Positions 27,254 through 36,319 of a stretch of 64,000 nt of DNA are shown here, piece after piece (position 1 is the first letter of the stretch; each line of letters opens with the position of its first letter). This DNA is from Paraburkholderia sp. BL21I4N1 (GTDB lineage: Bacteria > Pseudomonadota > Gammaproteobacteria > Burkholderiales > Burkholderiaceae), in contig NZ_PVEN01000008.1 of the NCBI RefSeq assembly GCF_002973525.1, positions 62,001-126,000 on the forward strand. The letters run 5' to 3'. A model generated the notes under the pieces. The model did not search any database. It was given only the letters and a program-made list of their open reading frames with translations, and was not told where the DNA came from. The translations under genes and the position numbers were made by a program.

Positions 27254-28966
27254 CTAGCTCTTCTCATCCAGCCGCTCTTCCTTATAGCGGCTTTCCAGCT
27301 CGTGCAGTCGCGCGTCGACGGTCGCCAGATCGTAATAGCCGATCGTCTTCATATCCCGCGCGTCTTTCAATTGCCGGATCGCCGAAGGCCATGCGCCTTC
27401 GAGCGCAAACTTCTCCGCCATCGCCCTATGCTGCGTCAACGCATCGCCGCTGCCGGCGCTCGCTTGCGCGAGATACAGCCACCATGCCGGCTGGTCGGGA
27501 TGCGCGAGGGTTTCCTTTTGCGCCAGTGCCTGTGCCTCGGCAAAACGCCGCAACGTCAGCAAGGTGCGGATATGCATGTCGATCGCGGCATTCGACTGCG
27601 GCCAACGCTGCTGCGCGAACCCGGCGAGACGGACGGCTTCGTCGTCGCGACCGGCACGCCGCGCGATGTCGGCCGCCAGCACATCGAGGCTCGGTGAACT
27701 CCGTGCCGGCTCGCCCTCCGTTTGCTCGCCCGTGACAAACGCCGCGCGACACTGCGCGAGCGACGCCGCCGCTTCGTCGTACCGCTCCAGCAGCATTTGC
27801 CCGAACGCAATGCCGTACCAGTTCGCCGCCACGTTGACCGCGGTCCGATCCTCGATTTCGGAGCGCAGGCGCGAAATTTCATCCGTGTACTCGCCGCTCG
27901 AATGCTCCTGCAACAGACGCGAACGCGCCCGCACGAAGCCGTATTCGGAAGCCTGATGCGGTTGCCGGTAAGGCGCGCGACGCGCCCGGTCTTCCATGTC
28001 GGCGATCCGTTCGCCGGTCAGCGGATGCGTGCGCGCGTATGCCGGGACGCCCGCGTCGCTCATCGACGCCCGGTCGAGGCGGCCGAAGAACGTGGTCATC
28101 GCGTAGGGATCGTAGCCGGCGCCGGCCAGCAGCAGAAAACCGACGCGGTCAGCTTCGTGCTCGGCCGACCGCGAGAAACGCAACTGGTTGTCGACCGCAT
28201 AGGCCTGGCCGCCGATCGCAATCGCGCTGCCGAGGTCGCCGCTATGCGCGAGCACGCCCGCCAGCACGCCGAACAACACGGCGGCGAGCGCCGCATAGCC
28301 GCTGCGCTCGCCGGTCGTGATCATCCGCGAAATGTGGCGCTGCAGGACGTGGCCCATTTCGTGGCCGAGCACGGAGGCGAGTTCGGACTCGGTTTGCGTC
28401 GTCACGATCAGCCCGGTGTTCACGCCGATGAAACCGCCCGGCAGCGAGAACGCGTTGATCTGCGCGTCACGCACCGCGAACAGATCGAAGTCGGGACGAT
28501 AGCCGCCGATGTAGAGTGCGTTGGCCGCCGCAGCGAGTTTTGCCGCGACCGAGTTCAGGTAGTCGCGCACCAGCCAGTCGTCGAGATAGTCGGGGTCGCG
28601 GCGCAATTCGCGCATCACGCGCTCGCCGAGTTTGCGCTCGGCTTGTGGCGTTAGAGAACCGGCGCCGCCGTTGCCCAGATCGGGCAACTGCTGCGTGACG
28701 AGCGGCGCGCGCCAGCTGGTGTTGGCGCCGGACTGGCCGGAAAAGCGGCTTTGCGCACCGCCGTACACGCCGAATACACCCTGCGCGATGTCGGGCGGCA
28801 CGATCGGATCGGCGTAGATGTCGGTTGGGCCGCTGACCAACGGCGGTTCAGCGGACTGCGCGTTGAGCGACAACAGACTTGAATTGCCGCGCGATTGCGG
28901 GAATGCGCCCGGCGGCGCAATCAGCGCAACAGATAACAACGCAGCGAGAAACCGTTTCGGGCGCAT
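27254..28966 (-). CDS. M48-family periplasmic metalloprotease with TPR region (BepA-like)
   Basis: 570 aa from ATG 28966, chosen because it starts a basic-hydrophobic signal peptide (RPKRFLAALLSVALIAPPGAFPQ); longer in-frame starts would overlap moaC. The zinc motif H202-E-M-G-H206 (LGHEMGHVLQRH) and the downstream glutamate in SAEHEADRVG are present. The C-terminal half is TPR-like helical repeats. The architecture matches BepA/YfgC, which guards assembly of outer-membrane proteins such as LptD. Convergent with the upstream hydrolase pair and divergent from moaC. Confidence 0.9.
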   Translation of the reverse strand: MRPKRFLAALLSVALIAPPGAFPQSRGNSSLLSLNAQSAEPPLVSGPTDIYADPIVPPDIAQGVFGVYGGAQSRFSGQSGANTSWRAPLVTQQLPDLGNGGAGSLTPQAERKLGERVMRELRRDPDYLDDWLVRDYLNSVAAKLAAAANALYIGGYRPDFDLFAVRDAQINAFSLPGGFIGVNTGLIVTTQTESELASVLGHEMGHVLQRHISRMITTGERSGYAALAAVLFGVLAGVLAHSGDLGSAIAIGGQAYAVDNQLRFSRSAEHEADRVGFLLLAGAGYDPYAMTTFFGRLDRASMSDAGVPAYARTHPLTGERIADMEDRARRAPYRQPHQASEYGFVRARSRLLQEHSSGEYTDEISRLRSEIEDRTAVNVAANWYGIAFGQMLLERYDEAAASLAQCRAAFVTGEQTEGEPARSSPSLDVLAADIARRAGRDDEAVRLAGFAQQRWPQSNAAIDMHIRTLLTLRRFAEAQALAQKETLAHPDQPAWWLYLAQASAGSGDALTQHRAMAEKFALEGAWPSAIRQLKDARDMKTIGYYDLATVDARLHELESRYKEERLDEKS

Positions 28967-29132
28967 CGCAAGGTCGATGGGACGGAGTCGAAAGTCGACG
29001 CCCGCTGCACGGAATAAGATAGCGGGCAGGTACAGGGTAATTGTAATCATTCGACGCCCGGAATCGCGCGTTCGTGTTCCGAACGGCCGCTGCGTCGCTG
29101 CTATGATAGGCCCCCTCTTAAGGAGCCCAACC

Positions 29133-29609
29133 ATGCCTGAACTCACACATTTCGACGCTGCCGGCCAGGCGCATATGGTGGACGTCGGCGGTAAGCAGGA
29201 GACCAAACGCATTGCGGTGGCGCGTGGCTCGATCCGCATGCTGCCGGACACGTTCGCGCTGATCCGCGACGGCAACGCGAAAAAGGGCGACGTGATCGGC
29301 ATCGCGCGCATCGCCGCGATTCAAGGCGCGAAGCGCACCGCCGATCTGATCCCGCTATGTCATCCGCTCGCGCTAACGCGCGTGAAAGTGGATTTCGAGC
29401 TCGATGAAGCGCTGCCCGGCGTGCATTGCACGGTTCAGGTGGAAACGCTTGGACGGACGGGGGTGGAAATGGAAGCGCTGACTGCCGTGCAGGTGGGACT
29501 GCTGACGGTGTACGACATGTGCAAGGCGGTAGATCGGGGGATGACGATTACTGATGTGAAAGTGCTCGAAAAGCACGGTGGGAAGTCGGGGGATTGGGTG
29601 GCGGGTTGA
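29133..29609 (+). CDS. moaC: cyclic pyranopterin monophosphate synthase
   Basis: 158 aa from ATG 29133 with an AAGGAG Shine-Dalgarno; a long upstream extension of the frame is antisense to the protease and is ignored. Motifs: MVDVGGKQETKRIAVA, KKGDVIGIARIAAIQGAKRTADLIPLCHPL, and TGVEMEALTAVQVGLLTVYDMCKAVD. The enzyme acts in the first stage of molybdenum cofactor synthesis, converting the MoaA product to cyclic pyranopterin monophosphate. Confidence 0.97.
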   Translation: MPELTHFDAAGQAHMVDVGGKQETKRIAVARGSIRMLPDTFALIRDGNAKKGDVIGIARIAAIQGAKRTADLIPLCHPLALTRVKVDFELDEALPGVHCTVQVETLGRTGVEMEALTAVQVGLLTVYDMCKAVDRGMTITDVKVLEKHGGKSGDWVAG

Positions 29610-29678
29610 TGACGGTTTGCAACGCGCACGTCACCACCCACTCCACCTTATTCACATTCGATGAGCTGACGCGGCGAC

Positions 29679-31463
29679 TCAATCGTCGTCGCTATCGTCG
29701 TCCTGATTGACGTTGCCCGGCGGCACGCCATAGCGCTTCATCAGTTCCGCCTTAAAGCCCACCAACGTCTTCTGCTCGTCGCACAGTTCGTACAGGTAAG
29801 CCAACTGCGACGGCCAGTCGTTCAGCTCCAGCGCGAAAATCTTCAGGCGTTCAACCGTATCGAACGCCCCCGCCGTATCGCCGCTCAACGCCTGCAACAC
29901 CGCATAACGGCGCAGCACGGTTTCTCCCGGCAGCAACGCCAGCGCCTGACGATGCATCGCCAGCTTGTGCTGCAGGTCCATGGAGTTCATCGGCAGCAGC
30001 GTCGCGAGACCATATTCGCCCCACGCCTGAAATAGGAACGACGGGTCCGCACGATACTGCTCGGCAGGACGCGAGCCGTAATACAGCACCTCGGCGCGCG
30101 CATAGTCGCGATACACCGGATACAGCGCCGCCAGCCCACCGAACACCACCACGGCAAACGCACCGAACGACAGGCGCGCGGGCACGAGCCGCAGCGACCG
30201 CGTTTCCAGCAAGCCGAATACGAACATGGCCGGCAGCAGGAAGAACATGTACTGCTGCGGATATTCGACCAGCGCGTGCATCACCAGCACACCGATCAGC
30301 GAGATACCGAACACGCGCGCCGCGCTGTGCGGCGCACGCACCACACGCACCAGCCACGTGATCAGGCCGAACAGCACGATCGCGAAGCCGATCAGCCCGG
30401 TTTTCGCCAGCAGGTCGACGAAGATGTCGTGCGAATTATTAGCGATCTCAACGCCGCCGAGATTCTTCGCCAGCGCAAACTGATAACTCGGAAATTCACC
30501 CCAGCCGACACCCAGCAGCGGATGCGTCTTGAACATCGTCCAGCCGTACTTCCACAGGGCGAGGCGCGGCGCGATCTGACCGGCGTCCTTGAAACGCTCC
30601 GCCGCGGACTGACCAAGCTCCAGGTGATAGCGCACATTGGCCCAACGGATCAGCGCGTTGACCACGACGAACAACAGCGCCAGCACGATCGGCACGAGCC
30701 ATTGACGGTTGCTGCGGCGAAGCAGCGGCTCGCTGCGCGTCTGCGCGAATGCCATCCAGAAGCCGGCGACCACGATCACGCCCATTTGCAGCCACGGTCC
30801 ACGCGACACGGTCAGCGCGAGACCGACCGCGAAGATCGTCGAGACGAGGAACCAGATGCTGACAGCGATTCGTCGCGTCTGCACGAGGAACAGTGCGCCC
30901 GCCATCGCGAACGCAATGTAAGTGGCGAGGTGATTCGCCTGCGCCATATTGCCGAACGGGCGGCGCTCGACGGTAATGTTGTACGCCACCACGAACGGCG
31001 ACACGCGCGTCTCGAGGTGAAACAACTGGATCACCTGACAGAACACCGCAAACAACCCGCCGAGAATCAACGCGCACGCCGCCCAGCGCAGCGCGGTTTC
31101 GTCGAGCTTGACGCGCGCGAAGCCGTAACCCGCGTGCACCGCCATGAAGGCTGCGAGCAGGAAACCGCCGCCCAGCCAGTTCATCGACGGTTGCGTGACC
31201 GGCAGCAGCACCGATTGCGCCACGACGACGAGGCCGAACAGCAACGGCACCAGCGCGACGACCGGCGACGCGAACGTGACGCGCGGCCTTGCGCTCACCA
31301 CCATCAGCACGACGCCCGCACCGGTCAGCAAATGCAACGCCAGCGCCGTGAATTCGGCGTAGAAGGTCGGAATCGGATAAGTATGGTTGACGACTGCATA
31401 AGGCAGCATCAACGCAAGGGCCAACAGAACGAGTGAAAGGTAGCGCGCGAATGGGGTGGGCAT
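29679..31463 (-). CDS. pglL: PglL/TfpO-type O-oligosaccharyltransferase (Wzy_C family)
   Basis: 594 aa, about eleven to twelve transmembrane helices with a large periplasmic loop and a C-terminal soluble TPR-like tail ending in an acidic DDDSDDD run. Family signs: RRPFGNMAQANHLATYIAF, PLLGVGWGEFPSYQFAL, NSHDIFVDLLAKTGLIGF and LVEYPQQYMFFLLPAMF. These enzymes move preassembled glycans from undecaprenyl carriers onto periplasmic proteins, often the adjacent pilin. The pilin gene lies just upstream in the same orientation. Start ATG 31463 is preferred to an upstream Met because it is followed directly by the first helix. Confidence 0.9.
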   Translation of the reverse strand: MPTPFARYLSLVLLALALMLPYAVVNHTYPIPTFYAEFTALALHLLTGAGVVLMVVSARPRVTFASPVVALVPLLFGLVVVAQSVLLPVTQPSMNWLGGGFLLAAFMAVHAGYGFARVKLDETALRWAACALILGGLFAVFCQVIQLFHLETRVSPFVVAYNITVERRPFGNMAQANHLATYIAFAMAGALFLVQTRRIAVSIWFLVSTIFAVGLALTVSRGPWLQMGVIVVAGFWMAFAQTRSEPLLRRSNRQWLVPIVLALLFVVVNALIRWANVRYHLELGQSAAERFKDAGQIAPRLALWKYGWTMFKTHPLLGVGWGEFPSYQFALAKNLGGVEIANNSHDIFVDLLAKTGLIGFAIVLFGLITWLVRVVRAPHSAARVFGISLIGVLVMHALVEYPQQYMFFLLPAMFVFGLLETRSLRLVPARLSFGAFAVVVFGGLAALYPVYRDYARAEVLYYGSRPAEQYRADPSFLFQAWGEYGLATLLPMNSMDLQHKLAMHRQALALLPGETVLRRYAVLQALSGDTAGAFDTVERLKIFALELNDWPSQLAYLYELCDEQKTLVGFKAELMKRYGVPPGNVNQDDDSDDD

Positions 31464-31599
31464 CGAGTAACCGGTGGGCGTCAGCAACCGGCGCACTATA
31501 CAAAAAAATCCTCCTGCTGTGCGCCGGCCGGGCTGAAATATCCCGAAAATCAGCCTTTTACGTGCGATCGGCTACTCAGCCGACCACTCGCGCTGTCGC

Positions 31600-32222
31600 T
31601 TACGAACGGCACTCCGGCGGTGCCAGATTCGCCGACAGCGTGGACGCTTCTGTCGGAGCCGGTCCCGCGCCCGGCGCCGGCAGCGACGAAGCCGTTTTGC
31701 CGCCGGCAAAACACTCCCACGTGAGCGCGCCGGCCTGCATCGAGCCCTTGCTCAACGCGATGCGCGCGGTCGGTGCGTCCGCGTTGTCCGGTACGGACGG
31801 CACCAGCGTCAGCGTGTTCGATCCCGCCGGCGCCACGCGCGTGGTAAAGGCGACGGTGATCTGGCCGGTGTCGTCGTCGACGCGAACCGATTCGACGTTG
31901 CGGGTGGCGGGCGGCGAGGCATACCCGCCGCTGAACGTGCTGCCGCTCGCCGCATTTCGGCGACGGCGAGACGCGCGGACGTGGCCAGCGACAAACCTTC
32001 GCCGACGCGGCTACGCGCCAGATAGTCCTGATACGCGGGAATCGCATACGCGGCGATCACACCGACGATCGCCAGCACGATCATCAGTTCGATCAGCGTG
32101 AAGCCGAGCCCGAGACGGCGGCAGGCACGCGCGAGACGCGCTGACCAGCGGGCGCGCTCGAGCGTAAAACGCGGCGGCAGCGAGGACTGGGAATAAGGGG
32201 AACACGGCAAGGTAACGTTCAT
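31600..32222 (-). pseudogene. pilA: type IV pilin, frameshifted by one missing base
   Basis: The prepilin core GFTLIELMIVLAIVGVIAAYAIPAYQDYLARS is intact but the frame breaks after LAVAE at about 31955. The tail continues in another frame as NAASGSTFSGGYASPP through SNTLTLVPSVPDN to a TAA at 31600 with the usual late cysteines (TWECFAGG, PPECRS). Restoring one A in an AAA run (31954-31956) gives one 207-aa pilin. Either a real mutation, a phase-variable tract or a sequencing error. The leader is unusually long, 40 residues before the cleavage Gly, yet ATG 32222 has a good AGGAG site. It precedes pglL, the likely glycosyltransferase. Mature function, if intact: major or minor subunit of a type IV pilus. 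Confidence 0.85.
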
Positions 32223-32238
32223 GGGCAGACTCCTGAAA

Positions 32239-32277
32239 CGAAAAACGCCTGCCCCACGGATCGGGGACAGGCGTTTC
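32239..32277 (-). terminator. Rho-independent terminator of the TerC-family gene
   Basis: On the minus strand the stem AAACGCCTG...CAGGCGTTT with an inner CCCC/GGGG pair is followed by a T-run, about 90 bp past the TerC-gene stop and immediately upstream of the pilin Shine-Dalgarno. The two genes are therefore transcriptionally separated. Confidence 0.8.
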
Positions 32278-32330
32278 TATCGTAGCGAGAGGGACCCGCG
32301 GCTGACAGTCAGCCGAATGGCTAACGTTAC

Positions 32331-32358
32331 GTGCCACGTGCCACGTGCCACGTGTCAT
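32331..32358. repeat. short tandem repeat, GTGCCAC x3 plus degenerate copy
   Basis: Three perfect 7-bp units (32331-32351) and a degenerate fourth (GTGTCAT) in the spacer between the TerC-family stop and the pilin. CACGTG E-box-like palindromes arise at each junction. No function assigned. Confidence 0.85.
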
Positions 32359-32369
32359 GCGTTCATGCG

Positions 32370-33074
32370 CTATGCACTAGCGCGGTTGGCGTTACGCCGC
32401 TTGAGCAGATAACCGAGGATCACGACGAACAACGCCCCCGCGATGCTCATGCCATATTCGGCCGCAGGCGTGTCGAGAATCGGCCACCGGTCACCGGCCG
32501 GATCGTTGACGATCAAACCACCCGCGATCCACCCCAGCAAGGCCGCGCCGAGCGTGATAACGATCGGAAAACGGTCGAGCAATTTCAGCACCAGCTGGCT
32601 GCCCCACACGATCAGCGGAATGCTCACGATCAGGCCGAAAATCACCAGCGCTAGCCGGTGCTCCGGATCGGCCGCTTCCGCCGCACCGGCAATCGCGATC
32701 ACGTTGTCGAGGCTCATCACCGCGTCCGCGATGATGATGGTCTTGATCGCCGACAACAGCTTGTCGGCCGGTTTGACGTTCTCGTGCGCGTCGTGCGCGG
32801 GCGCCATCAGACGCACGCCGATCCACAACAGCAGCAGGCCGCCCGCGAACTTCAGCAGCGGCACGTCGAGCAGCACGACCGCGAACGCGATCAGCGCAAC
32901 GCGCAGCACGATCGCGCCGGCCGTCCCCCACAGCACGCCTCGGGTGCGCTGGGACGGCGGCAGGTTACGGCAAGCCAATGCAATCACGACGGCGTTATCG
33001 CCACCCAGCAGGATGTCGATGACGATGATCTGAATGACGGCGCCCCAATGGAGCGTGGCGAAAAACTCGAGCAT
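32370..33074 (-). CDS. TerC-family integral membrane protein
   Basis: 234 aa from ATG 33074, with seven to eight transmembrane segments. TerC/YjbE-family signs: VIDILLGGDNAVVIALACRNLP, LLLLWIGVRLM, and IIIADAVMSLDNVIAIAGAAE (the two acidic-Asn motifs that likely bind metal). Members act in manganese or other metal export and metalation of exoenzymes. A 37-codon upstream extension was rejected because the chosen Met begins the first helix. It lies between sucD and the pilin, each bounded by terminators. Confidence 0.9.
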   Translation of the reverse strand: MLEFFATLHWGAVIQIIVIDILLGGDNAVVIALACRNLPPSQRTRGVLWGTAGAIVLRVALIAFAVVLLDVPLLKFAGGLLLLWIGVRLMAPAHDAHENVKPADKLLSAIKTIIIADAVMSLDNVIAIAGAAEAADPEHRLALVIFGLIVSIPLIVWGSQLVLKLLDRFPIVITLGAALLGWIAGGLIVNDPAGDRWPILDTPAAEYGMSIAGALFVVILGYLLKRRNANRASA

Positions 33075-33109
33075 GGGCGAAAAGCCAGGAAGTCTGGCGC
33101 ACAGGCAAT

Positions 33110-33145
33110 AAAAAAGCGGGGGAGTCTGGACTCCCCCGCTTTTTT
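33110..33145 (-). terminator. bidirectional terminator after sucD
   Basis: A perfect stem of about 16 bp (core AGCGGGGGAGTC/ACTCCCCCGCT) with 3-nt loop, A-run on one side and T-run on the other. It ends the sucCD transcript, 74 bp past the sucD stop on the minus strand. Confidence 0.92.
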
Positions 33146-33218
33146 GAAACCGTACGCTCACGAAAGGGTCCCGTAAGCGTATCAAAAAACGCGCCGTTAC
33201 TGCGCGCGAATTTTGGTA

Positions 33219-34100
33219 TTACAGCATCGCCTTCAGAAGACGCGCCATTTCCGACGGGTTCTTCGTGACCGTGATACCGCAGGCTTCCATGATTTCCAGC
33301 TTCGCTTCGGCCGTGTCCGCACCGCCCGAGATCAGCGCGCCGGCGTGGCCCATGCGCTTGCCCGGAGGCGCCGTAACGCCGGCGATGAAGCCAACCACCG
33401 GCTTCTTCATGTTGTCCTTGATCCACTCAGCGGCATTCGCTTCGTCCGGACCGCCGATCTCGCCGATCATGATGACGGCGTCCGTTTCCGGATCGTCGTT
33501 GAACATCTTCATCACGTCGATGTGCTTCAGACCGTTGATCGGGTCGCCGCCGATACCGACTGCCGACGACTGGCCGAGGCCGATCGCCGTCAATTGACCG
33601 ACTGCTTCGTACGTCAGCGTGCCCGAACGCGACACGACGCCGATACGGCCCTTGCGGTGGATGTGACCCGGCATGATGCCGATCTTCAGTTCGTCCGGCG
33701 TGATCGTGCCCGGGCAGTTCGGTCCGAGCAGCAGCGTCTTGCTGTTCTTCGCACGCATACGTGCCTTGAGCTCGATCATGTCACGGACGGGAATGCCTTC
33801 CGTGATACAGATCGCCAGGTCCAGGTCGGCTTCGACCGCTTCCCAGATCGCAGCAGCAGCGCCTGCCGGCGGAACGTAGATCACCGACACGGTCGCGCCC
33901 GTTTCAGCCTTGGCTTCAGCGACGCTCGCGTAGATAGGAATGCCTTCGAAATCTTCGCCGGCCTTCTTCGGGTTCACGCCTGCAACGTACGCTTCGCGGC
34001 CGTTTGCATATTCACGGCAAGCACGCGTATGGAACTGACCGGTCTTGCCGGTAATGCCCTGCGTGATGACCTTGGTGTCTTTGTTAATCAGAATCGACAT
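33219..34100 (-). CDS. sucD: succinyl-CoA synthetase alpha subunit
   Basis: 293 aa. CoA-binding N-domain (KDTKVITQGITGKTGQFHT), active-site His252 in KRMGHAGALISGG, and phosphate-binding motifs GPNCPGTITPDELKIG and SRSGTLTYEAV. It forms the alpha2beta2 enzyme with SucC and carries the phospho-histidine that links succinyl-CoA cleavage to ATP or GTP formation in the TCA cycle. It follows sucC by 129 bp. Confidence 0.97.
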   Translation of the reverse strand: MSILINKDTKVITQGITGKTGQFHTRACREYANGREAYVAGVNPKKAGEDFEGIPIYASVAEAKAETGATVSVIYVPPAGAAAAIWEAVEADLDLAICITEGIPVRDMIELKARMRAKNSKTLLLGPNCPGTITPDELKIGIMPGHIHRKGRIGVVSRSGTLTYEAVGQLTAIGLGQSSAVGIGGDPINGLKHIDVMKMFNDDPETDAVIMIGEIGGPDEANAAEWIKDNMKKPVVGFIAGVTAPPGKRMGHAGALISGGADTAEAKLEIMEACGITVTKNPSEMARLLKAML

Positions 34101-34229
34101 GTATTGACCTCTGTTCGTTTGGCGTCGCGCTGTTGCGCCGCGCGGCGGGATGTTCTCCGCCCGCGTCGCTCGCGCGCCGCCATTCGTAATCCCTGGTTAA
34201 TCGTGGCAAAAGCCGCCGTGGGACGAGGC

Positions 34230-35399
34230 TTACGCCTTGCCCGATGCAGCCGCGACGACCTTCTGAGCCGCTTCTTCCATGCTGTCCGCCGCAATGATCG
34301 GCAGACCGGATTCGGCGAGCATCTTCTTGCCCAGGTCTTCGTTCGTGCCCTTCATGCGGACCACGAGCGGCACCTTCAGCGACACGGCCTTCGACGCCGC
34401 GATCACGCCTTCCGCGATCACGTCGCAGCGCATGATGCCGCCAAAAATGTTGACCAGGATCGCGGTCAGGTTCGGGTTCTTCAGCATGATCTTGAACGCT
34501 TCCGTGACCTTCTCGGTCGTGGCGCCACCGCCCACGTCCAGGAAGTTCGCCGGTTCGCCGCCGAACAGCTTGATGGTGTCCATCGTTGCCATTGCGAGGC
34601 CAGCGCCGTTCACGAGGCAACCGATGTTGCCGTCGAGCGAGATGTACGCGAGGTCGAACTTCGACGCTTCGACTTCAGCCGGATCTTCTTCGTCCAGATC
34701 GCGATACGCGACGATTTCCGGATGACGGAACAGCGCGTTCGAATCGAAGTTGAACTTGGCGTCCAACGCGATGACCTTGCCGTCGCCGGTCAGGATCAGC
34801 GGGTTGATTTCGGCCAGCGACGCGTCGGTTTCCCAGAATGCCTTGTACAGGCCTTGCAGGATCGAACGGGCTTGCGGCAGCGAAGCGGCGGGCACGCCGA
34901 TCTTCGTGGCCAGCTCGTCGGCTTCGGCGTCTTTCAGACCGGTTGCCGGGTCGACAGCGATCTTGTGGATCAGCTCGGGCGTCTTTTCGGCGACTTCTTC
35001 GACGTCCATGCCGCCTTCGCTCGATGCCATCACGACGATCTTCTGCGTCACGCGATCGATCACCAGGCCGACATACAGTTCCTTCTTGATGTCAGCGCCT
35101 TCTTCGATCAACAGACGGTTGACCTTCTGGCCTTCCGGACCGGTCTGGTGCGTGATGAGCTGCATGCCGAGGATCTGTTCCGAATACTCGCGAACCTGTT
35201 CCAGCGACTTGGCAACCTTCACGCCACCGCCCTTGCCACGGCCACCCGCGTGGATCTGAGCCTTCACGACCCATACCGGGCCGCCGAGCTCTTCCGCGGC
35301 CTTGACCGCATCATCCACCGAGAAGACCGGCTTGCCGCGCGGTACCGCGACGCCGAATTTCCGCAGGATTTCCTTACCCTGGTACTCGTGAATCTTCAT
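34230..35399 (-). CDS. sucC: succinyl-CoA synthetase beta subunit
   Basis: 389 aa. ATP-grasp beta subunit: MKIHEYQGKEILRKFGVAVPRG, VVKAQIHAGGRGKGGGVKVA, AEINPLILTGDGKVIALDAKFNFD, GCLVNGAGLAMATMD, and LVNIFGGIMRCDVIA. It binds nucleotide and succinate and completes the enzyme with SucD. Its ATG overlaps the stop of the DUF2889 gene (ATGA). Confidence 0.97.
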   Translation of the reverse strand: MKIHEYQGKEILRKFGVAVPRGKPVFSVDDAVKAAEELGGPVWVVKAQIHAGGRGKGGGVKVAKSLEQVREYSEQILGMQLITHQTGPEGQKVNRLLIEEGADIKKELYVGLVIDRVTQKIVVMASSEGGMDVEEVAEKTPELIHKIAVDPATGLKDAEADELATKIGVPAASLPQARSILQGLYKAFWETDASLAEINPLILTGDGKVIALDAKFNFDSNALFRHPEIVAYRDLDEEDPAEVEASKFDLAYISLDGNIGCLVNGAGLAMATMDTIKLFGGEPANFLDVGGGATTEKVTEAFKIMLKNPNLTAILVNIFGGIMRCDVIAEGVIAASKAVSLKVPLVVRMKGTNEDLGKKMLAESGLPIIAADSMEEAAQKVVAAASGKA

Positions 35400-36136
35400 G
35401 CGTGATTCCCTTCAGTCTGAGAGTTGGATTGAACTTCGTTTCCGCTGCCGTCGTTCATGCCGGACGCGTTGCCGCCCTTACCTGTCTGGCGGACTGCCCC
35501 GTCGCCTGACGATGCCACGCGCTCCGCCGAACGCGGTGCGTGGCCATACCAGCGCGGATAAAACTGTTGCACCGCCTCGCCGTCGAAACGCAGCGCGTGG
35601 CAGCGTCCCAACTGGAATGGCGGTTTGTCGTTGGAATGCTCGTGTGAGCCGTCAGGCGATTCGTTTCCTGAACTGGCTTTCGCGCCTTTCGCGCTGTCAC
35701 CGGTGCTCCACACTTCGCCCGCGAATGCCTGAATCGCGGCGGTCGGCAGGATTGCGCACAACTCGGTGAGATGGGTGCAACCCTCCGTGCCGCCGAGCAA
35801 ACGGGCAGCCTCACGGCGGAAGTTGTGGCGCAGATTGAGCCCGATGAGGGCACGGTAGGCGGGATTGCTGACCTGGCATAACCCTGGATAGGGCACCCAG
35901 TCGGACGACGCCTCGGCGTCGACGACATTGAGCTTGCGATCGATGGTGATGCGAAGCCAGAGTTCATGGATCGGCTGACCATTGGGCCGGACGCCCGACG
36001 CAAGCACCACGTCGCGCGGTTTTTCGTCGGTCAAGCACGCTTCCACATCCCACAGGCCATCGGCTCGCTCATAGGCTTCCGCTCTGATTGCGCGACGATG
36101 GCGCAACTGACGGGACACTGGCGGAGAGAGCGGCAT
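35396..36136 (-). CDS. DUF2889 domain protein
   Basis: 246 aa, cytosolic. DUF2889 signature region: IRAEAYERADGLWDVEACLTDEKPRD, IHELWLRITIDRKLNVVDAEASSDWVPYPG, GLNLRHNFRREAARLLGGTEGCTHLTEL. The C-terminal 45 residues are polar low-complexity. Family function is unknown. Its stop codon overlaps the sucC start by 4 bp, so translation of the two is probably coupled; presence in this position is common in the group. Confidence 0.88.
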   Translation of the reverse strand: MPLSPPVSRQLRHRRAIRAEAYERADGLWDVEACLTDEKPRDVVLASGVRPNGQPIHELWLRITIDRKLNVVDAEASSDWVPYPGLCQVSNPAYRALIGLNLRHNFRREAARLLGGTEGCTHLTELCAILPTAAIQAFAGEVWSTGDSAKGAKASSGNESPDGSHEHSNDKPPFQLGRCHALRFDGEAVQQFYPRWYGHAPRSAERVASSGDGAVRQTGKGGNASGMNDGSGNEVQSNSQTEGNHA

Positions 36137-36319
36137 GCGGGAAGGAAAGGCCGGATTGGAAAACCCATGAATTTTAGCATACTGGGTATTTGGTACAGGC
36201 CGGAATGCGCAGGCCCGCCCGGCGTGCGGCTGAGCGGGTTGAGCGCTATCTCGAAGAGGCTTTCTTGAGGCGTGATTCGGCGAGCGGGTGGCGGGTGACG
36301 CGGGTGGCAGGTGGCCGCC

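Noticed and set aside
33213..35405. A 730-codon plus-strand ORF opposite sucC and sucD
   Set aside because: Antisense to two well-conserved genes, Arg/His/Asp-rich translation typical of GC3-driven shadow frames; no Shine-Dalgarno or known domain.
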